Of a stretch of DNA of 64,000 nucleotides, positions 32,602 to 41,690 are shown piece after piece. Position numbers and translations under genes: made by a program. The notes below the pieces were generated by a model that did no database searches, had not been told where the DNA came from, and saw only the letters and a list, made by a program, of their open reading frames with translations. The stretch comes from Flavobacterium sp. RSP15 (GTDB lineage: Bacteria > Bacteroidota > Bacteroidia > Flavobacteriales > Flavobacteriaceae), in the NCBI RefSeq assembly GCF_003968755.1, contig NZ_RYDL01000008.1, forward strand, positions 1 to 64,000, given 5' to 3'. Positions within the stretch are counted from its first letter, which is position 1. Each line of letters begins with the position of its first letter.

Positions 32602-33909
32602 ATGAAAAAAATTATTCTTTTTGCTGGCTTATGCTCCTTCTCCTTTTTTGCTACTGCACAAAATTCCGTTCTTAAAGCCACGGTTGCCAAAAAAGCAGCC
32701 TCCTTAGAATCTAAAGTCAGTGCCTGGCGGAGAGACTTTCACCAAAACCCTGAATTAGGCAATCGAGAATTTAAAACTGCCGAAAAAATAGCAATACATT
32801 TGCGTTCTTTGGGCATGGAAGTACAAACTGGTGTGGCAAAAACTGGCGTGGTGGGAATTTTAAAAGGCGGAAAACCCGGTCCGGTTGTAGCACTTAGGGC
32901 AGATATGGATGCCTTGCCTGTAACAGAAAGAGTTGCCATTCCTTTTGCATCAAAAGCAATGGGAGAATACAACGGTCAGGAAGTAGGTGTCATGCATGCT
33001 TGCGGACATGATTCGCATATAGCCATGCTGATGGGAACTGCTGAAATTCTGGCCGCTATCAAAAGTGAATTAAAAGGAACGGTTAAATTCATTTTCCAAC
33101 CTGCTGAGGAAGGCGCTCCCGATGGTGAAGAAGGTGGAGCTGCACTAATGGTAAAAGAAGGTGTTCTGGAAAATCCAAAAGTAGATGTGATTTTTGGGTT
33201 ACATATCAGCGCAGACACCGAAGTCGGCAAAATCAATTACCGTCCAAAAGGAGCGATGGCTTCCTCAGACTGGTTCAAGATAAAAATAAAAGGAAAACAA
33301 TCACACGGAGCCAGCCCATGGCAATCCGTAGATCCTATTGTTACGGCGTCCCAAATAATATTGGGATTACAAACTATTGTGAGTCGCAATGTAGATTTAA
33401 CGGAGTCCGCGGCTGTGGTTAGTGTTGGAAAAATTACATCTGGCGTAAGAAGTAATATTATTCCGGAAGAACTTGAAATGGCAGGAACGATTCGGACCCT
33501 AGACAAACAAGTTCAGGAAATGATCCACAACAGATTGAAACAAATTACCACCAATATTGCAGAAAGTGCTGGAGCTACTGCCGAGGTAAGCATCACTAAA
33601 CAAACCCTGATTACCTATAACGATCCTATATTGACTGAAAAAATGCTCCCTACATTAGAAACTGTAGCGGGAAAAAACAATGTAGTATTGACTCCTGCAG
33701 CAACTGGAGCCGAAGATTTTTCGTACTATCAAGATAAAGTTCCCGGACTTTTCTTTTTCCTGGGTGGAATGCCAAAAGGCAAAAATCCTGCCGAAACAGC
33801 CTCACATCATACTCCCGATTTTTATATCGACGAGGGTAGTTTTGTATTAGGAATGAAAGCGATGTCCGACCTAACTATAGATTATATGGAAATGAATGCT
33901 GAAAAATAA
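32602..33909 (+). CDS. exported M20 family amidohydrolase
   Basis: A zinc amidohydrolase/peptidase of 435 residues with a signal (MKKIILFAGLCSFSFFATAQ). The M20D pattern is clear: WRRDFHQNPELGNREFKTA near 42, LRADMDALPV near 99, MHACGHDSHIAMLMGTA near 131, QPAEEGAPDGEEGGA near 167 and a dimerisation domain with KGKQSHGASPWQSVDP. Relatives hydrolyse N-acyl amino acids, hippurate or amino acid conjugates. Export suggests peptide or conjugate scavenging. Single-gene unit with terminator. Confidence 0.9.
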   Translation: MKKIILFAGLCSFSFFATAQNSVLKATVAKKAASLESKVSAWRRDFHQNPELGNREFKTAEKIAIHLRSLGMEVQTGVAKTGVVGILKGGKPGPVVALRADMDALPVTERVAIPFASKAMGEYNGQEVGVMHACGHDSHIAMLMGTAEILAAIKSELKGTVKFIFQPAEEGAPDGEEGGAALMVKEGVLENPKVDVIFGLHISADTEVGKINYRPKGAMASSDWFKIKIKGKQSHGASPWQSVDPIVTASQIILGLQTIVSRNVDLTESAAVVSVGKITSGVRSNIIPEELEMAGTIRTLDKQVQEMIHNRLKQITTNIAESAGATAEVSITKQTLITYNDPILTEKMLPTLETVAGKNNVVLTPAATGAEDFSYYQDKVPGLFFFLGGMPKGKNPAETASHHTPDFYIDEGSFVLGMKAMSDLTIDYMEMNAEK

Positions 33910-33950
33910 ATCAGTACTTGAATAGACATTTAAAAAGTTTTTAAAACTAC

Positions 33951-33977
33951 AACCGAAAAGAGATTTTCGGTTTTTTT
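33951..33977 (+). terminator. terminator of the M20 hydrolase gene
   Basis: AACCGAAAA (33951-33959) pairs with TTTTCGGTT (33964-33972) over GAGA; T run follows. Confidence 0.8.
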
Positions 33978-34163
33978 ACACCTTTGTATGATTCAAAAAA
34001 ATAATATTCAAAATATTGAATTAAAGCAATTTAATCCATGTTTTTAACGATTTTTAGTAAATTTACGTCTATATCTTAAAAGTTGATTTTATCAAGGACA
34101 CTAAACATATTCAAAAGAAATCTCTAGGAAAATTGCCAACTCAAAGCTGCTGAATGAAAGCAC

Positions 34164-34376
34164 TTGAAACCTATTTTAGAAATCAAAAAAGGCCTAGAAA
34201 CTCATCTTGAAAAAACGCCTGACTCCTACACTGTTAAAACTTTCCACGAGTTGCGAGTTGAAATCAAGAAACGGAGATCTTTATTTGAATTGGGTGCCTT
34301 TTGTAAAAAAAAATTAAGCCAAACAATTTCATCCTATGAGCCGAATACATATAAAAAAACCATCTTAAAAGCATAA
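34164..34376 (+). pseudogene. CHAD-domain-like N-terminal fragment
   Basis: A 70-codon frame from TTG. Residues about 12-50 (LETHLEKTPDSYTVKTFHEL, RVEIKKRRSLFELGAFCKKK) resemble the first helix pair of CHAD domains, where H-x-LRV-x-IKK(L/R) is conserved; such proteins bind polyphosphate. The family is normally over 200 residues, and nothing matching the rest follows. Most likely a decayed remnant. The rest of the 33978-34537 gap shows no gene. Confidence 0.4.
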
Positions 34377-34537
34377 AAATCATAGTATCTTCGAAAAAGA
34401 GAATTAGTGTTCCATAAAATAAATGCAACTTTACCGTACAGGACTCTTTCATACCTATTGGAAACAAAAAATACTAAATAACGCTAGGAATCATAATTTG
34501 CTTCAAAAATACTTAAAACCATATTTATATAACCATT

Positions 34538-35626
34538 ATGAAACTAACCATCATGCTCATATTCGCATTTATCCTACTGAGTTGCGGCGGTAATTCTATC
34601 TATAAATCACAAAGTAAAAGTAAGGATTGGGCGATGCTCGACTTTGTAAAAGTAGATAGCCTAAACCCTATTTTAGAACCACAGTTACATCCTGTTTTTC
34701 AATCTCCAATAAGCAACAAAAAAGTCCACTGGGAAGAACGAAATGTTCTTAATCCATCCGCTATTGTCAAAGACGGAAAAGTATACCTCATCTACAGAGC
34801 GCAAGACAAAGACATGACATCAAGATTAGGCCTAGCTATCAGCGATGATGGACTGCACTTTAAAAAACAACCCACACCAATATTCTATCCGGACAACGAC
34901 ACGATGAAACAATACGAATGGAAAGGAGGTGTTGAAGATCCTAGAATTATAGAAAGCGAGAATGGGACTTACATTATGACTTACACATCCTATGATGGTA
35001 AAACTGCGCGTCTTTGTTTAGCCAGTTCAAAAGATTTAAAAACATGGACAAAACACGGTTTAGTATTAAGGGAAGAAAAATACAAAGACTTGTGGTCAAA
35101 ATCCGGAGCTATAGTTTGCAAATTATACAAAGATAAAATCATAGCTACAAAAATTAAAGGCAAATACTGGATGTATTTTGGGGATACTGATTTGTATATA
35201 GCAACCTCTGAAGATCTCATCCATTGGGAAGTAGCCGAAAATAATGAAAACAAAAAAATGATTACTGTTTTACATCCCAGAATGGGATATTTTGATAGTC
35301 GTTTAGTAGAACCCGGTCCTTTTGCATTACTTCAAAAGCAAGGTATCGTGCTGATTTACAACGGAAGTAATGCCGAAAATTATAATGATTCAAGTTTACC
35401 TAAATTCACTTATGCAGCAAGCCAGGCGCTATTTGACAAAGAAAAGCCCTATAAATTAATAGACCGTATGGAGAATCATTTTCTGCATCCGGACAAGCCC
35501 TATGAAAAGACAGGTGAAGTAAATGAAGTTTGTTTTGTTGAAGGACTGGTCTATTTTCAAAACAAATGGTTCTTGTATTATGGAACAGCAGATTCAAAAA
35601 TTGCAGTAGCAGTAAAAAACAAATAA
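34538..35626 (+). CDS. GH130 family glycosidase/phosphorylase lipoprotein
   Basis: A five-bladed beta-propeller enzyme of the GH130 type (beta-mannoside phosphorylases and mannosidases); 362 residues with lipobox FILLSC (Cys16), so it is anchored in the envelope. Seen: ERNVLNPSAIVKDGKVYLIY, the HxEDPR-equivalent GGVEDPRI near residue 132, YTSYDGKTARLCLASSKDL and a closing WFLYYGTADSKIAVA. Exported lipidated members more likely hydrolyse than phosphorylyse, but that is inference. No sugar-uptake genes adjoin it. Confidence 0.82.
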   Translation: MKLTIMLIFAFILLSCGGNSIYKSQSKSKDWAMLDFVKVDSLNPILEPQLHPVFQSPISNKKVHWEERNVLNPSAIVKDGKVYLIYRAQDKDMTSRLGLAISDDGLHFKKQPTPIFYPDNDTMKQYEWKGGVEDPRIIESENGTYIMTYTSYDGKTARLCLASSKDLKTWTKHGLVLREEKYKDLWSKSGAIVCKLYKDKIIATKIKGKYWMYFGDTDLYIATSEDLIHWEVAENNENKKMITVLHPRMGYFDSRLVEPGPFALLQKQGIVLIYNGSNAENYNDSSLPKFTYAASQALFDKEKPYKLIDRMENHFLHPDKPYEKTGEVNEVCFVEGLVYFQNKWFLYYGTADSKIAVAVKNK

Positions 35627-35647
35627 CACCTAACCTGAAAAAGAAGA

Positions 35648-35824
35648 TTAATCAACGACCAAACTTTCTAAATAAGCTAAAAACCTAGATAAAATACCTC
35701 TTTTATTTTGTGTGATAACCTTTTTTTTTTTTACTTTTTCAAATTCATTAAAAGTAGAAATAAAGAACGCTACAAAACACAAAATAACTACTATTGTTAA
35801 TACAATTAATTCTATATTTTCCAT
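35648..35824 (-). CDS. small single-pass membrane protein, 58 residues
   Basis: From ATG 35824: an N-terminal transmembrane helix (IELIVLTIVVILCFVAFFIS) and a basic tail (EFEKVKKKKVITQNKRG, then ILSRFLAYLESLVVD). The frame passes through a 12-base A/T run, so slippage or sequencing error could alter it. It starts 1 bp after the stop of another tiny membrane protein gene in the same direction, which supports a real two-gene unit. Function unknown. Confidence 0.5.
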   Translation of the reverse strand: MENIELIVLTIVVILCFVAFFISTFNEFEKVKKKKVITQNKRGILSRFLAYLESLVVD

Positions 35825-35825
35825 A

Positions 35826-36005
35826 TTATTTTTTGAGTTTTAAATTTAGGAATATTAAAAAACCAAGAATTGTAGGAGGCCATAATCCAATAAAAATTGC
35901 CCGTTGAGGATCTTTCAAAACAATATAAAAATATTCCGAAGTAAATATCAAGGCCAAAACCAATACTAAAATTAAAATTTCAGATTTTTTAAATTTTTCA
36001 AACAT
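35826..36005 (-). CDS. small membrane protein, 59 residues
   Basis: From ATG 36005: a basic start (MFEKFKKSE), helix ILILVLVLALIFTSEYFYIV, a short loop (LKDPQRAIF) and a second helix IGLWPPTILGFLIFLNL. The loop and IGLWPPT look like a conserved motif of short flavobacterial proteins I have seen without a function. It abuts the 58-residue gene by 1 bp. Confidence 0.55.
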   Translation of the reverse strand: MFEKFKKSEILILVLVLALIFTSEYFYIVLKDPQRAIFIGLWPPTILGFLIFLNLKLKK

Positions 36006-36583
36006 ATTTATAATTTTTATCTTTTTTAATACATCTAACGCTATAAAAAAATAATTAATTTGTAAAATTAAGACATTTGCTATTAAAACAATATTTTTTT
36101 TAACAAAAAAATACTAAATTGTAACAGCTATAAATAAAGAAAGTTTGAAATAAAAATTAGGATAACAATATAAAATAATAGTTTGCCTATACAACGAGAC
36201 TATTTAGTAGGAATCATTCTCCTTCTAAAATAATATTTGATTCTATTTTAGAGGTATAACAAGCTGTTTACAAAGTATATTAACTTATAAAATTCTTTAT
36301 AGTCTGTCGATTAAAAAAACTAAAAAATAAAGGACTAAGTGCCAATTTAGACCAACGTAAAAAGTATAAAAAAATACTGGTCCACAACTTAACCCTCTAA
36401 CCTTTTTTTAAAAATATAAACTACTATAACTAAATAGAAACAGAGCGAATCTATGTCCATTGTTTCCGGAAAACAAGTATTCCTCGACAAAATTAGAAAT
36501 CAAAAGCACGACTAAAAAATAAAAAAATTATTTTTTAATTAAGTAATAATAGTCAATACAACCCTGTTAAATTTTTTATCCGA
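36006..36583. other. AT-rich intergenic region without recognisable gene
   Basis: 578 bp of very AT-rich sequence between the tiny membrane protein pair and the FAD oxidoreductase. I see no convincing ORF, hairpin or repeat. Promoter elements of the leftward small genes must lie at its left end but none matches the consensus well. Confidence 0.5.
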
Positions 36584-38149
36584 TTATTTTTGGTTTAAAA
36601 TTGCTCCAATCATCAAGGCACATTTTTCTCCATCTATTGCAGCCGAAATAATTCCGCCCGCATAACCGGCGCCTTCTCCACAAGGATACAGCCCTTTTAT
36701 TTGAACATGTTCATAGGTCAAAGGATCTCTGGGAATACGCACCGGAGATGACGTTCTGGATTCTGGCGCATGTAGTACTGCTTCATTAGTCATATAACCT
36801 CGCATTGATTGTCCAAATTCAGTAAATCCTTCCCGTAATATCTGCGTTAAAAAATCGGGAAAAACCTGCCCCATTTCTACCGAAGTTGTTCCAGGCACAT
36901 ACGATGTTTTTGGGATATCTGATGAAACTCGGTTTTGTGTAAAATCAATCATGCGTTGTGCCGGGACTTTTTGGCTTTCGCCAGCTAAATGCCAAGCGCG
37001 TTGCTCGATACTTTTTTGGAATTCCATTCCAGCCAAAGCACCAAATTTAGCCCAAGGTTTAAAATCCTCCAGTTGCAATTCAATTACAATTCCGGAATTG
37101 GCAGTAGCCTGATCCCTTTTGGATGGAGACCAACCGTTAGTAACCACTTCGCCGGGACTCGTAGCGCAAGGAGCAATCACCCCGCCAGGACACATACAAA
37201 AGGAATATATTCCCCGGCCTCCTACTTGCTTCACAATAGAATACGGAGCGGGAGGTAAAAACGCTCCACGATAATCACAATTGTACTGAATGCTGTCAAT
37301 CAAAGATTGCGGATGTTCTGCACGCACGCCCAAGGCAAAAGGTTTAGCCTCGATAAAAATCTTTTTTCGGTCTAACAATTCAAAAATATCACGAGCAGAA
37401 TGTCCCGTAGCCAAAATAACTTTATTAGCAAGAATTGTATCCCCTTTTTGAGTAACTACACCCTGAACTTCATTATTTTTTAATAAAATATCGATCAATC
37501 GGGTTTCAAATAATACCTGCCCACCACATTCGATGATTTTCTCTCGAATGTCCTGAATAATCTGAGGTAATTTATTTGTTCCAATATGCGGATGCGCCTC
37601 AATGAGAATATCTTCGGAGGCTCCAAAAGCGACAAACAACTCCAAGACACGCGTTACATCACCTCTTTTTTTAGAACGCGTATACAACTTCCCGTCCGAA
37701 TAGGTTCCGGCACCGCCTTCGCCAAAACAATAATTGGAATCTTCATTGACGACATGATCGAGATTGATGGCTTTTAAATCTCTTCGTCTGCCCCTAACGT
37801 CTTTTCCACGCTCGACAACTATAGGTTTCAGCCCTAATTCGATCAATTGCAAAGCAGCAAAAAGACCGGCGGGTCCAGCGCCAACAACAATTACTTCTTG
37901 AGCTGAGGAAACATTTTTATACTCCGGAAGTTGTATTTTTTGCTCTTGAAAAAGCTCTCCTTTTAAATAAATCATAACTTTAAGATTTATTTTTATCGCT
38001 TTTTGGCGGGCATCAATCGATCTTTTTAAAATAGAAATATGTTGAATTTCAGTTACAGAAACGGTAATTTGTTTTGACAAATGATTTTTTAGCAGCACAT
38101 CATTTGCTGCAATTTCCGGGGATACTTGTAATAAGAGTTCTTGAGGCAT
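36584..38149 (-). CDS. NAD(P)/FAD-dependent oxidoreductase (COG2509-type)
   Basis: A 521-residue flavoprotein. Residues 1-80 form a small N-terminal domain. The FAD dinucleotide motif VVGAGPAGLFAALQL is near 87, followed by ERGKDVRGRRRD and NYCFGEGGAGTYSDGKLYTR near 138. Later motifs are VILATGHSARDIF, CMCPGGVIAPCAT near 332 and LYPCGEGAGYAGGIISAAID near the end, the full pattern of this uncharacterised dehydrogenase family. Substrate unknown. Single gene, leftward. Confidence 0.88.
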   Translation of the reverse strand: MPQELLLQVSPEIAANDVLLKNHLSKQITVSVTEIQHISILKRSIDARQKAIKINLKVMIYLKGELFQEQKIQLPEYKNVSSAQEVIVVGAGPAGLFAALQLIELGLKPIVVERGKDVRGRRRDLKAINLDHVVNEDSNYCFGEGGAGTYSDGKLYTRSKKRGDVTRVLELFVAFGASEDILIEAHPHIGTNKLPQIIQDIREKIIECGGQVLFETRLIDILLKNNEVQGVVTQKGDTILANKVILATGHSARDIFELLDRKKIFIEAKPFALGVRAEHPQSLIDSIQYNCDYRGAFLPPAPYSIVKQVGGRGIYSFCMCPGGVIAPCATSPGEVVTNGWSPSKRDQATANSGIVIELQLEDFKPWAKFGALAGMEFQKSIEQRAWHLAGESQKVPAQRMIDFTQNRVSSDIPKTSYVPGTTSVEMGQVFPDFLTQILREGFTEFGQSMRGYMTNEAVLHAPESRTSSPVRIPRDPLTYEHVQIKGLYPCGEGAGYAGGIISAAIDGEKCALMIGAILNQK

Positions 38150-38301
38150 TTTTTTAGATTATTCGATTTTCAGATTATTTGACTTTTAAAATCTCAAAAA
38201 TAATCCACGTACAAAAGTAGTATTTTGTACTGACTTCTTCTTGTAGAAAACAGAATCCGTTTTCAATTTTTAAAATTAACCAATTTTAAAATTAGAGTTT
38301 G

Positions 38302-38309
38302 TAACTTTG
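38302..38309 (+). promoter_or_regulatory. -7 promoter element
   Basis: TAACTTTG fits TAnnTTTG; the 81-residue gene starts at 38363. Confidence 0.4.
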
Positions 38310-38362
38310 TATGTTAAAGTAATTATCCAACTAAACCATTAACCGATTAATCTTAGGGAAAA

Positions 38363-38608
38363 ATGTCCAGAAAAATAAAGTTGATATGGGATTTCCGTGG
38401 GCCAGCTTCCGCAAAAACCGCCGAACATCATGAAATCCACTTAAAAGAATACATTGCTATTGAAAAATTATCGTTGAATATCACTGGGTTCGAAATCCAA
38501 AGCGAAATGCTGGCCATTGCTTTTATGGTGGTCACCGATGAAAACATGATTCAAGTACGAGATGTTTTGAAACCGCATCGTGGAGAAGTTTATGAACACA
38601 AAATTTAG
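38363..38608 (+). CDS. conserved small protein, 81 residues
   Basis: A soluble protein with a pattern KLIWDFRGPASAKTAEHHEI, HLKEYIAIEKLSLNITGFEI, then AIAFMVVTDENMIQVRDVLK and PHRGEVYEH. The repeated His and the ferredoxin-like strand-helix pattern suggest a compact alpha/beta fold. I have no family name. It runs convergently into purine nucleoside phosphorylase with 9 bp between the stops. Confidence 0.65.
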   Translation: MSRKIKLIWDFRGPASAKTAEHHEIHLKEYIAIEKLSLNITGFEIQSEMLAIAFMVVTDENMIQVRDVLKPHRGEVYEHKI

Positions 38609-38617
38609 GTTGATTGA

Positions 38618-39436
38618 CTACAAACTAAGAATTGTCTTCACCAATAATTTACTTAATTTTTCATCCGCCATTCCTGCTACTGCAATAATCTCTGGAATAT
38701 CAACAGGTTTTAGATTGTCTGGATCACATTCATCCGTAATCACGCTAATCGCAGCACAAGGTAATTTTAATTGATTAGCAACAATAACCTCTGGAGTAGT
38801 ACTCATTCCTACCATATCTGCTCCAATAATTCCTAAATATCTGTATTCAGCTCGTGTTTCTAACTGAGGTCCAACAACAGAAGCATAAACCCCTTTTTTC
38901 AGATTAATATTTAATTCCTTAGTGGCTTCTAATAATTTTTTATTTAAAATTCTATCATAAGGCGCACTCATATCGGGGAAAATACCGCCATATTCAAATG
39001 AATTCAATCCAGACAACGGACTTCCGCCTTGTAAATTAATATGGTCATCAAGTAAAACCAAATCTCCTTTTTTTAAATTTCTATTAATTCCTCCAGCTGC
39101 ATTGCTCAAAAATAATTGTTGAATTCCCAGTTGTTGCAATACACGAATAGGAAAAGTAATTTCCTGTAAACTATATCCTTCATACAAATGAAAACGCCCT
39201 TGCATAGCAATTACTGAAACTGAACCAATAGTTCCAAATATTAGTTTACCTTTATGAAATTCAATTGTGGATTGTACAAAATTAGGAATGTCAGTATAAT
39301 TAATAGTAAATTTAATTTCCAAATGATCTAAAAACTTACCTAAACCAGTTCCTAAAACGACTCCAACCTGTGGATCAACAATTCCTTTTTCTCTTAAAAA
39401 AAAAGCAGTTTGATTGATTTGTTCTAAATAGTCCAT
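38618..39436 (-). CDS. purine-nucleoside phosphorylase
   Basis: Phosphorolysis of purine nucleosides to base and ribose-1-phosphate; 272 residues, trimeric PNP type. Seen: VGVVLGTGLGKFLDHLE with the phosphate loop, MQGRFHLYEGYSLQEITFPI near 78, LFLSNAAGGINRNLKKGDL near 110, GPQLETRAEYRY near 187 and MVGMSTTPEVIVAN. It is divergent from, and 53 bp away from, the DUF547-led arsenosugar operon. In arsenosugar synthesis, adenine must be released from a dimethylarsinoyl-deoxyadenosine, a natural task for a PNP; this link is inferred. Confidence 0.92.
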   Translation of the reverse strand: MDYLEQINQTAFFLREKGIVDPQVGVVLGTGLGKFLDHLEIKFTINYTDIPNFVQSTIEFHKGKLIFGTIGSVSVIAMQGRFHLYEGYSLQEITFPIRVLQQLGIQQLFLSNAAGGINRNLKKGDLVLLDDHINLQGGSPLSGLNSFEYGGIFPDMSAPYDRILNKKLLEATKELNINLKKGVYASVVGPQLETRAEYRYLGIIGADMVGMSTTPEVIVANQLKLPCAAISVITDECDPDNLKPVDIPEIIAVAGMADEKLSKLLVKTILSL

Positions 39437-39489
39437 ATTTTAAAAACTTTTATTTTGTAATTACGTACATACTATAAATATACTTAAAA

Positions 39490-40245
39490 ATGAGAAAATA
39501 TTTCTTGCTAATATTACTATTTTCTATGCAATTGGTTTCGGCACAAGAAATAGATTATATCAAAATGTCACAAAAATTCATTGAATCGGCAAAGTTTCAA
39601 GATGATAGCACCGCATATTTTATTGAAAAATTCGCGACAGCTGATGAAAATATTCTAAAAAAACAATTAATTAATGATAATTCAAAGAAAGCCTTTTTTA
39701 TTAATCTTTACAATGGTTTTACAAATAATGCATTAAAAAAAAATCCAGAGAAATATAAAAATAGAAACAAATTTTTTAAAAGCAAGCAATTTGTTCTTGC
39801 TGGTCACAAAATAAGCTTGGATATCATAGAACACGGTTTTTTGAGAAGATCAAGTATTAAATGGAGTTTGGGAAAAATGAATAAGATTTTCCCTTCTAAA
39901 CTAGAAAAAGATTTCCGAGTTGAAAAAGTAGATTACCGAATTCATTTTAGTTTAAATTGCGGTGCAAAAAGTTGCCCAATGATCGCTTTTTATGATCCAG
40001 CAAAAATTGATGCTCAACTGGATACTGCAACAAAAAGTTATTTAACAGGAGACGCTAGTTATGATGCTACAAAAAATATACTTTCGTTGCCAGTTTTAAT
40101 GAGTTGGTTTAGAGGAGATTTTGGAAATAAAAAAGGGATATTGAAAATCTGTGAAAATCTAAAAATTATACCAGAAAATACAAACCCAAAATTAAAATAC
40201 AATAAATACGACTGGACTTTATATTTAGAAAACTTCAAATATTAA
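39490..40245 (+). CDS. exported DUF547 protein
   Basis: A 251-residue protein with a Sec signal (MRKYFLLILLFSMQLVSAQ). The DUF547 core shows KKAFFINLYNGFTNNAL near 75, FLRRSSIKWSLGKMNKI, and YRIHFSLNCGAKSCP near 155, followed by SYLTGDASYDATKNI and LPVLMSWFRGDFG. The Cys/His arrangement recalls papain-like folds, but activity is unproven. It starts the rightward run that continues after 5 bp with the AhpD-like gene of arsenosugar clusters, and I recall DUF547 genes in such clusters elsewhere. Confidence 0.8.
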   Translation: MRKYFLLILLFSMQLVSAQEIDYIKMSQKFIESAKFQDDSTAYFIEKFATADENILKKQLINDNSKKAFFINLYNGFTNNALKKNPEKYKNRNKFFKSKQFVLAGHKISLDIIEHGFLRRSSIKWSLGKMNKIFPSKLEKDFRVEKVDYRIHFSLNCGAKSCPMIAFYDPAKIDAQLDTATKSYLTGDASYDATKNILSLPVLMSWFRGDFGNKKGILKICENLKIIPENTNPKLKYNKYDWTLYLENFKY

Positions 40246-40250
40246 AAAAA

Positions 40251-40586
40251 ATGGATACTAATTATTACAATGCAAACGATTTAGCAAAATTTGGAAATAT
40301 CGTAGAATTCCAAAAAGAAATGGGTGAAAAATTCTTTGGTTATTATGGTGAAGTTTTTAAAGAAGGTGAATTAACAGCAAAAGAAAAATCATTGATTGCT
40401 CTTGCGGTTGCTCATGCGGTTCAATGTCCTTATTGCATTGATGCCTATAGTACCGACGCTTATGAAAAAGGATATAGCGAAGGTCAGATGATGGAAGCAG
40501 TTCACGTTGCTGCCGCTATTCGTGGCGGAGCAAGCCTCGTTCACGGCGTACAAATGATGAATAAAGTTAAGAAAATTGCTCTATGA
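40251..40586 (+). CDS. arsenosugar-associated peroxidase-like (AhpD/CMD family) protein
   Basis: A 111-residue carboxymuconolactone-decarboxylase-like protein with the AhpD redox motif VQCPYCIDAYSTDAYEKG near 62-79 and EAVHVAAAIRGGASLVHG. I recognise the family as the one defined by association with ArsS/ArsM (TIGR04169). Its stop overlaps the arsS ATG by 4 bp (ATGA), implying translational coupling. It may recycle a disulfide or handle peroxide for the arsenic pathway; unproven. Confidence 0.85.
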   Translation: MDTNYYNANDLAKFGNIVEFQKEMGEKFFGYYGEVFKEGELTAKEKSLIALAVAHAVQCPYCIDAYSTDAYEKGYSEGQMMEAVHVAAAIRGGASLVHGVQMMNKVKKIAL

Positions 40587-41650
40587 GCGAGTTTAAAAAA
40601 GTAATTCTAAAATCATTAAAGTCAAAAGATAGTTCCTTATCTAATGCACAAAATCAAATATTAACCTTACAACAGAATCCAGAAAAATTCAAACCTTTTA
40701 GTGCTAGTTTAAGAGCAATAGGTGTCAATAGTTTAAAACCTACACAGCTTGAAATTTTTCAGGTTAATCTCGGAAAAATGTGCAACCAGGTTTGTACACA
40801 TTGTCACGTTGATGCTGGTCCGGATCGTAAAGAAATTATGACTAAGGAAACCATGCAATTGTGTTTGGATGTATTGAAAGCAAATCCGTCTTTCAAAATT
40901 GTAGATATGACTGGTGGTGCTCCCGAAATGAATCCTAATTTCCGATGGTTTGTTGAAGAAATTAGTAAATTAAATATTCAAATGTATGTTCGTTGTAATT
41001 TAACCATTATTCGTGCAAACAAAAAGTATTATGATTTGCCAGAATTTTTCAAATTACATAAAATCGAAGTGATTTCTTCCCTTCCATTCTATTCTCAGTC
41101 AAGAACCGATAAACAACGTGGCGATGGTGTTTTCAAAAGCTCTATTACCGCTTTACAAATGCTGAATGAAGTAGGTTATGGTAAAGAAAATAGTGGCTTA
41201 ACACTCAATTTAGTCTACAATCCTGCTGGAGCTTTTCTTCCGCCAGATCAAAAAGCATTAGAAAATGAGTTTAAAACTAATCTGAAAAAGGATTTTGATA
41301 TAGAATTCAATAGTTTATTTGCAATTACTAATTTACCAATAAGTCGTTATCTGGATTATTTAGTTGTTTCGGACAATTATGAAGATTACATGACCAAATT
41401 AATTAACGCATTTAATCCATCAGCAGCACTTAATGTGATGTGTAGAAATACAATTTCTGTAGGTTGGGATGGATTTTTATATGATTGTGATTTTAATCAA
41501 ATGTTAGAATTAAAAGTGGCAGCACCAGGCTCTCAACATCTATCAACTTTTAAAAGTGAAGCATTATTAAAACGTACAATTATAGTCAACAACCATTGTT
41601 ATGGCTGTACCGCTGGTGCAGGAAGTAGCTGTGGCGGTGCCGTAGCATAA
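40583..41650 (+). CDS. arsS: arsenosugar biosynthesis radical SAM protein ArsS
   Basis: A 355-residue radical SAM enzyme. The 4Fe-4S site is CNQVCTHC (CX3CX2C) near residues 68-75, followed by HVDAGPDRKE and the GG-type motif DMTGGAPEMNP. The C-terminal cysteines (MCRNTISVGWDGFLYDCDF; NNHCYGCTAGAGSSCGG) suggest an additional cluster. Cyanobacterial ArsS is reported to join a 5'-deoxyadenosyl group to dimethylarsenite, the first committed arsenosugar step. Start overlaps the AhpD-like gene; arsM follows 40 bp on. Confidence 0.92.
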   Translation: MSEFKKVILKSLKSKDSSLSNAQNQILTLQQNPEKFKPFSASLRAIGVNSLKPTQLEIFQVNLGKMCNQVCTHCHVDAGPDRKEIMTKETMQLCLDVLKANPSFKIVDMTGGAPEMNPNFRWFVEEISKLNIQMYVRCNLTIIRANKKYYDLPEFFKLHKIEVISSLPFYSQSRTDKQRGDGVFKSSITALQMLNEVGYGKENSGLTLNLVYNPAGAFLPPDQKALENEFKTNLKKDFDIEFNSLFAITNLPISRYLDYLVVSDNYEDYMTKLINAFNPSAALNVMCRNTISVGWDGFLYDCDFNQMLELKVAAPGSQHLSTFKSEALLKRTIIVNNHCYGCTAGAGSSCGGAVA

Positions 41651-41690
41651 TTTTAAAATATTATAAACAACAAAAAATAAGAATATAAAA

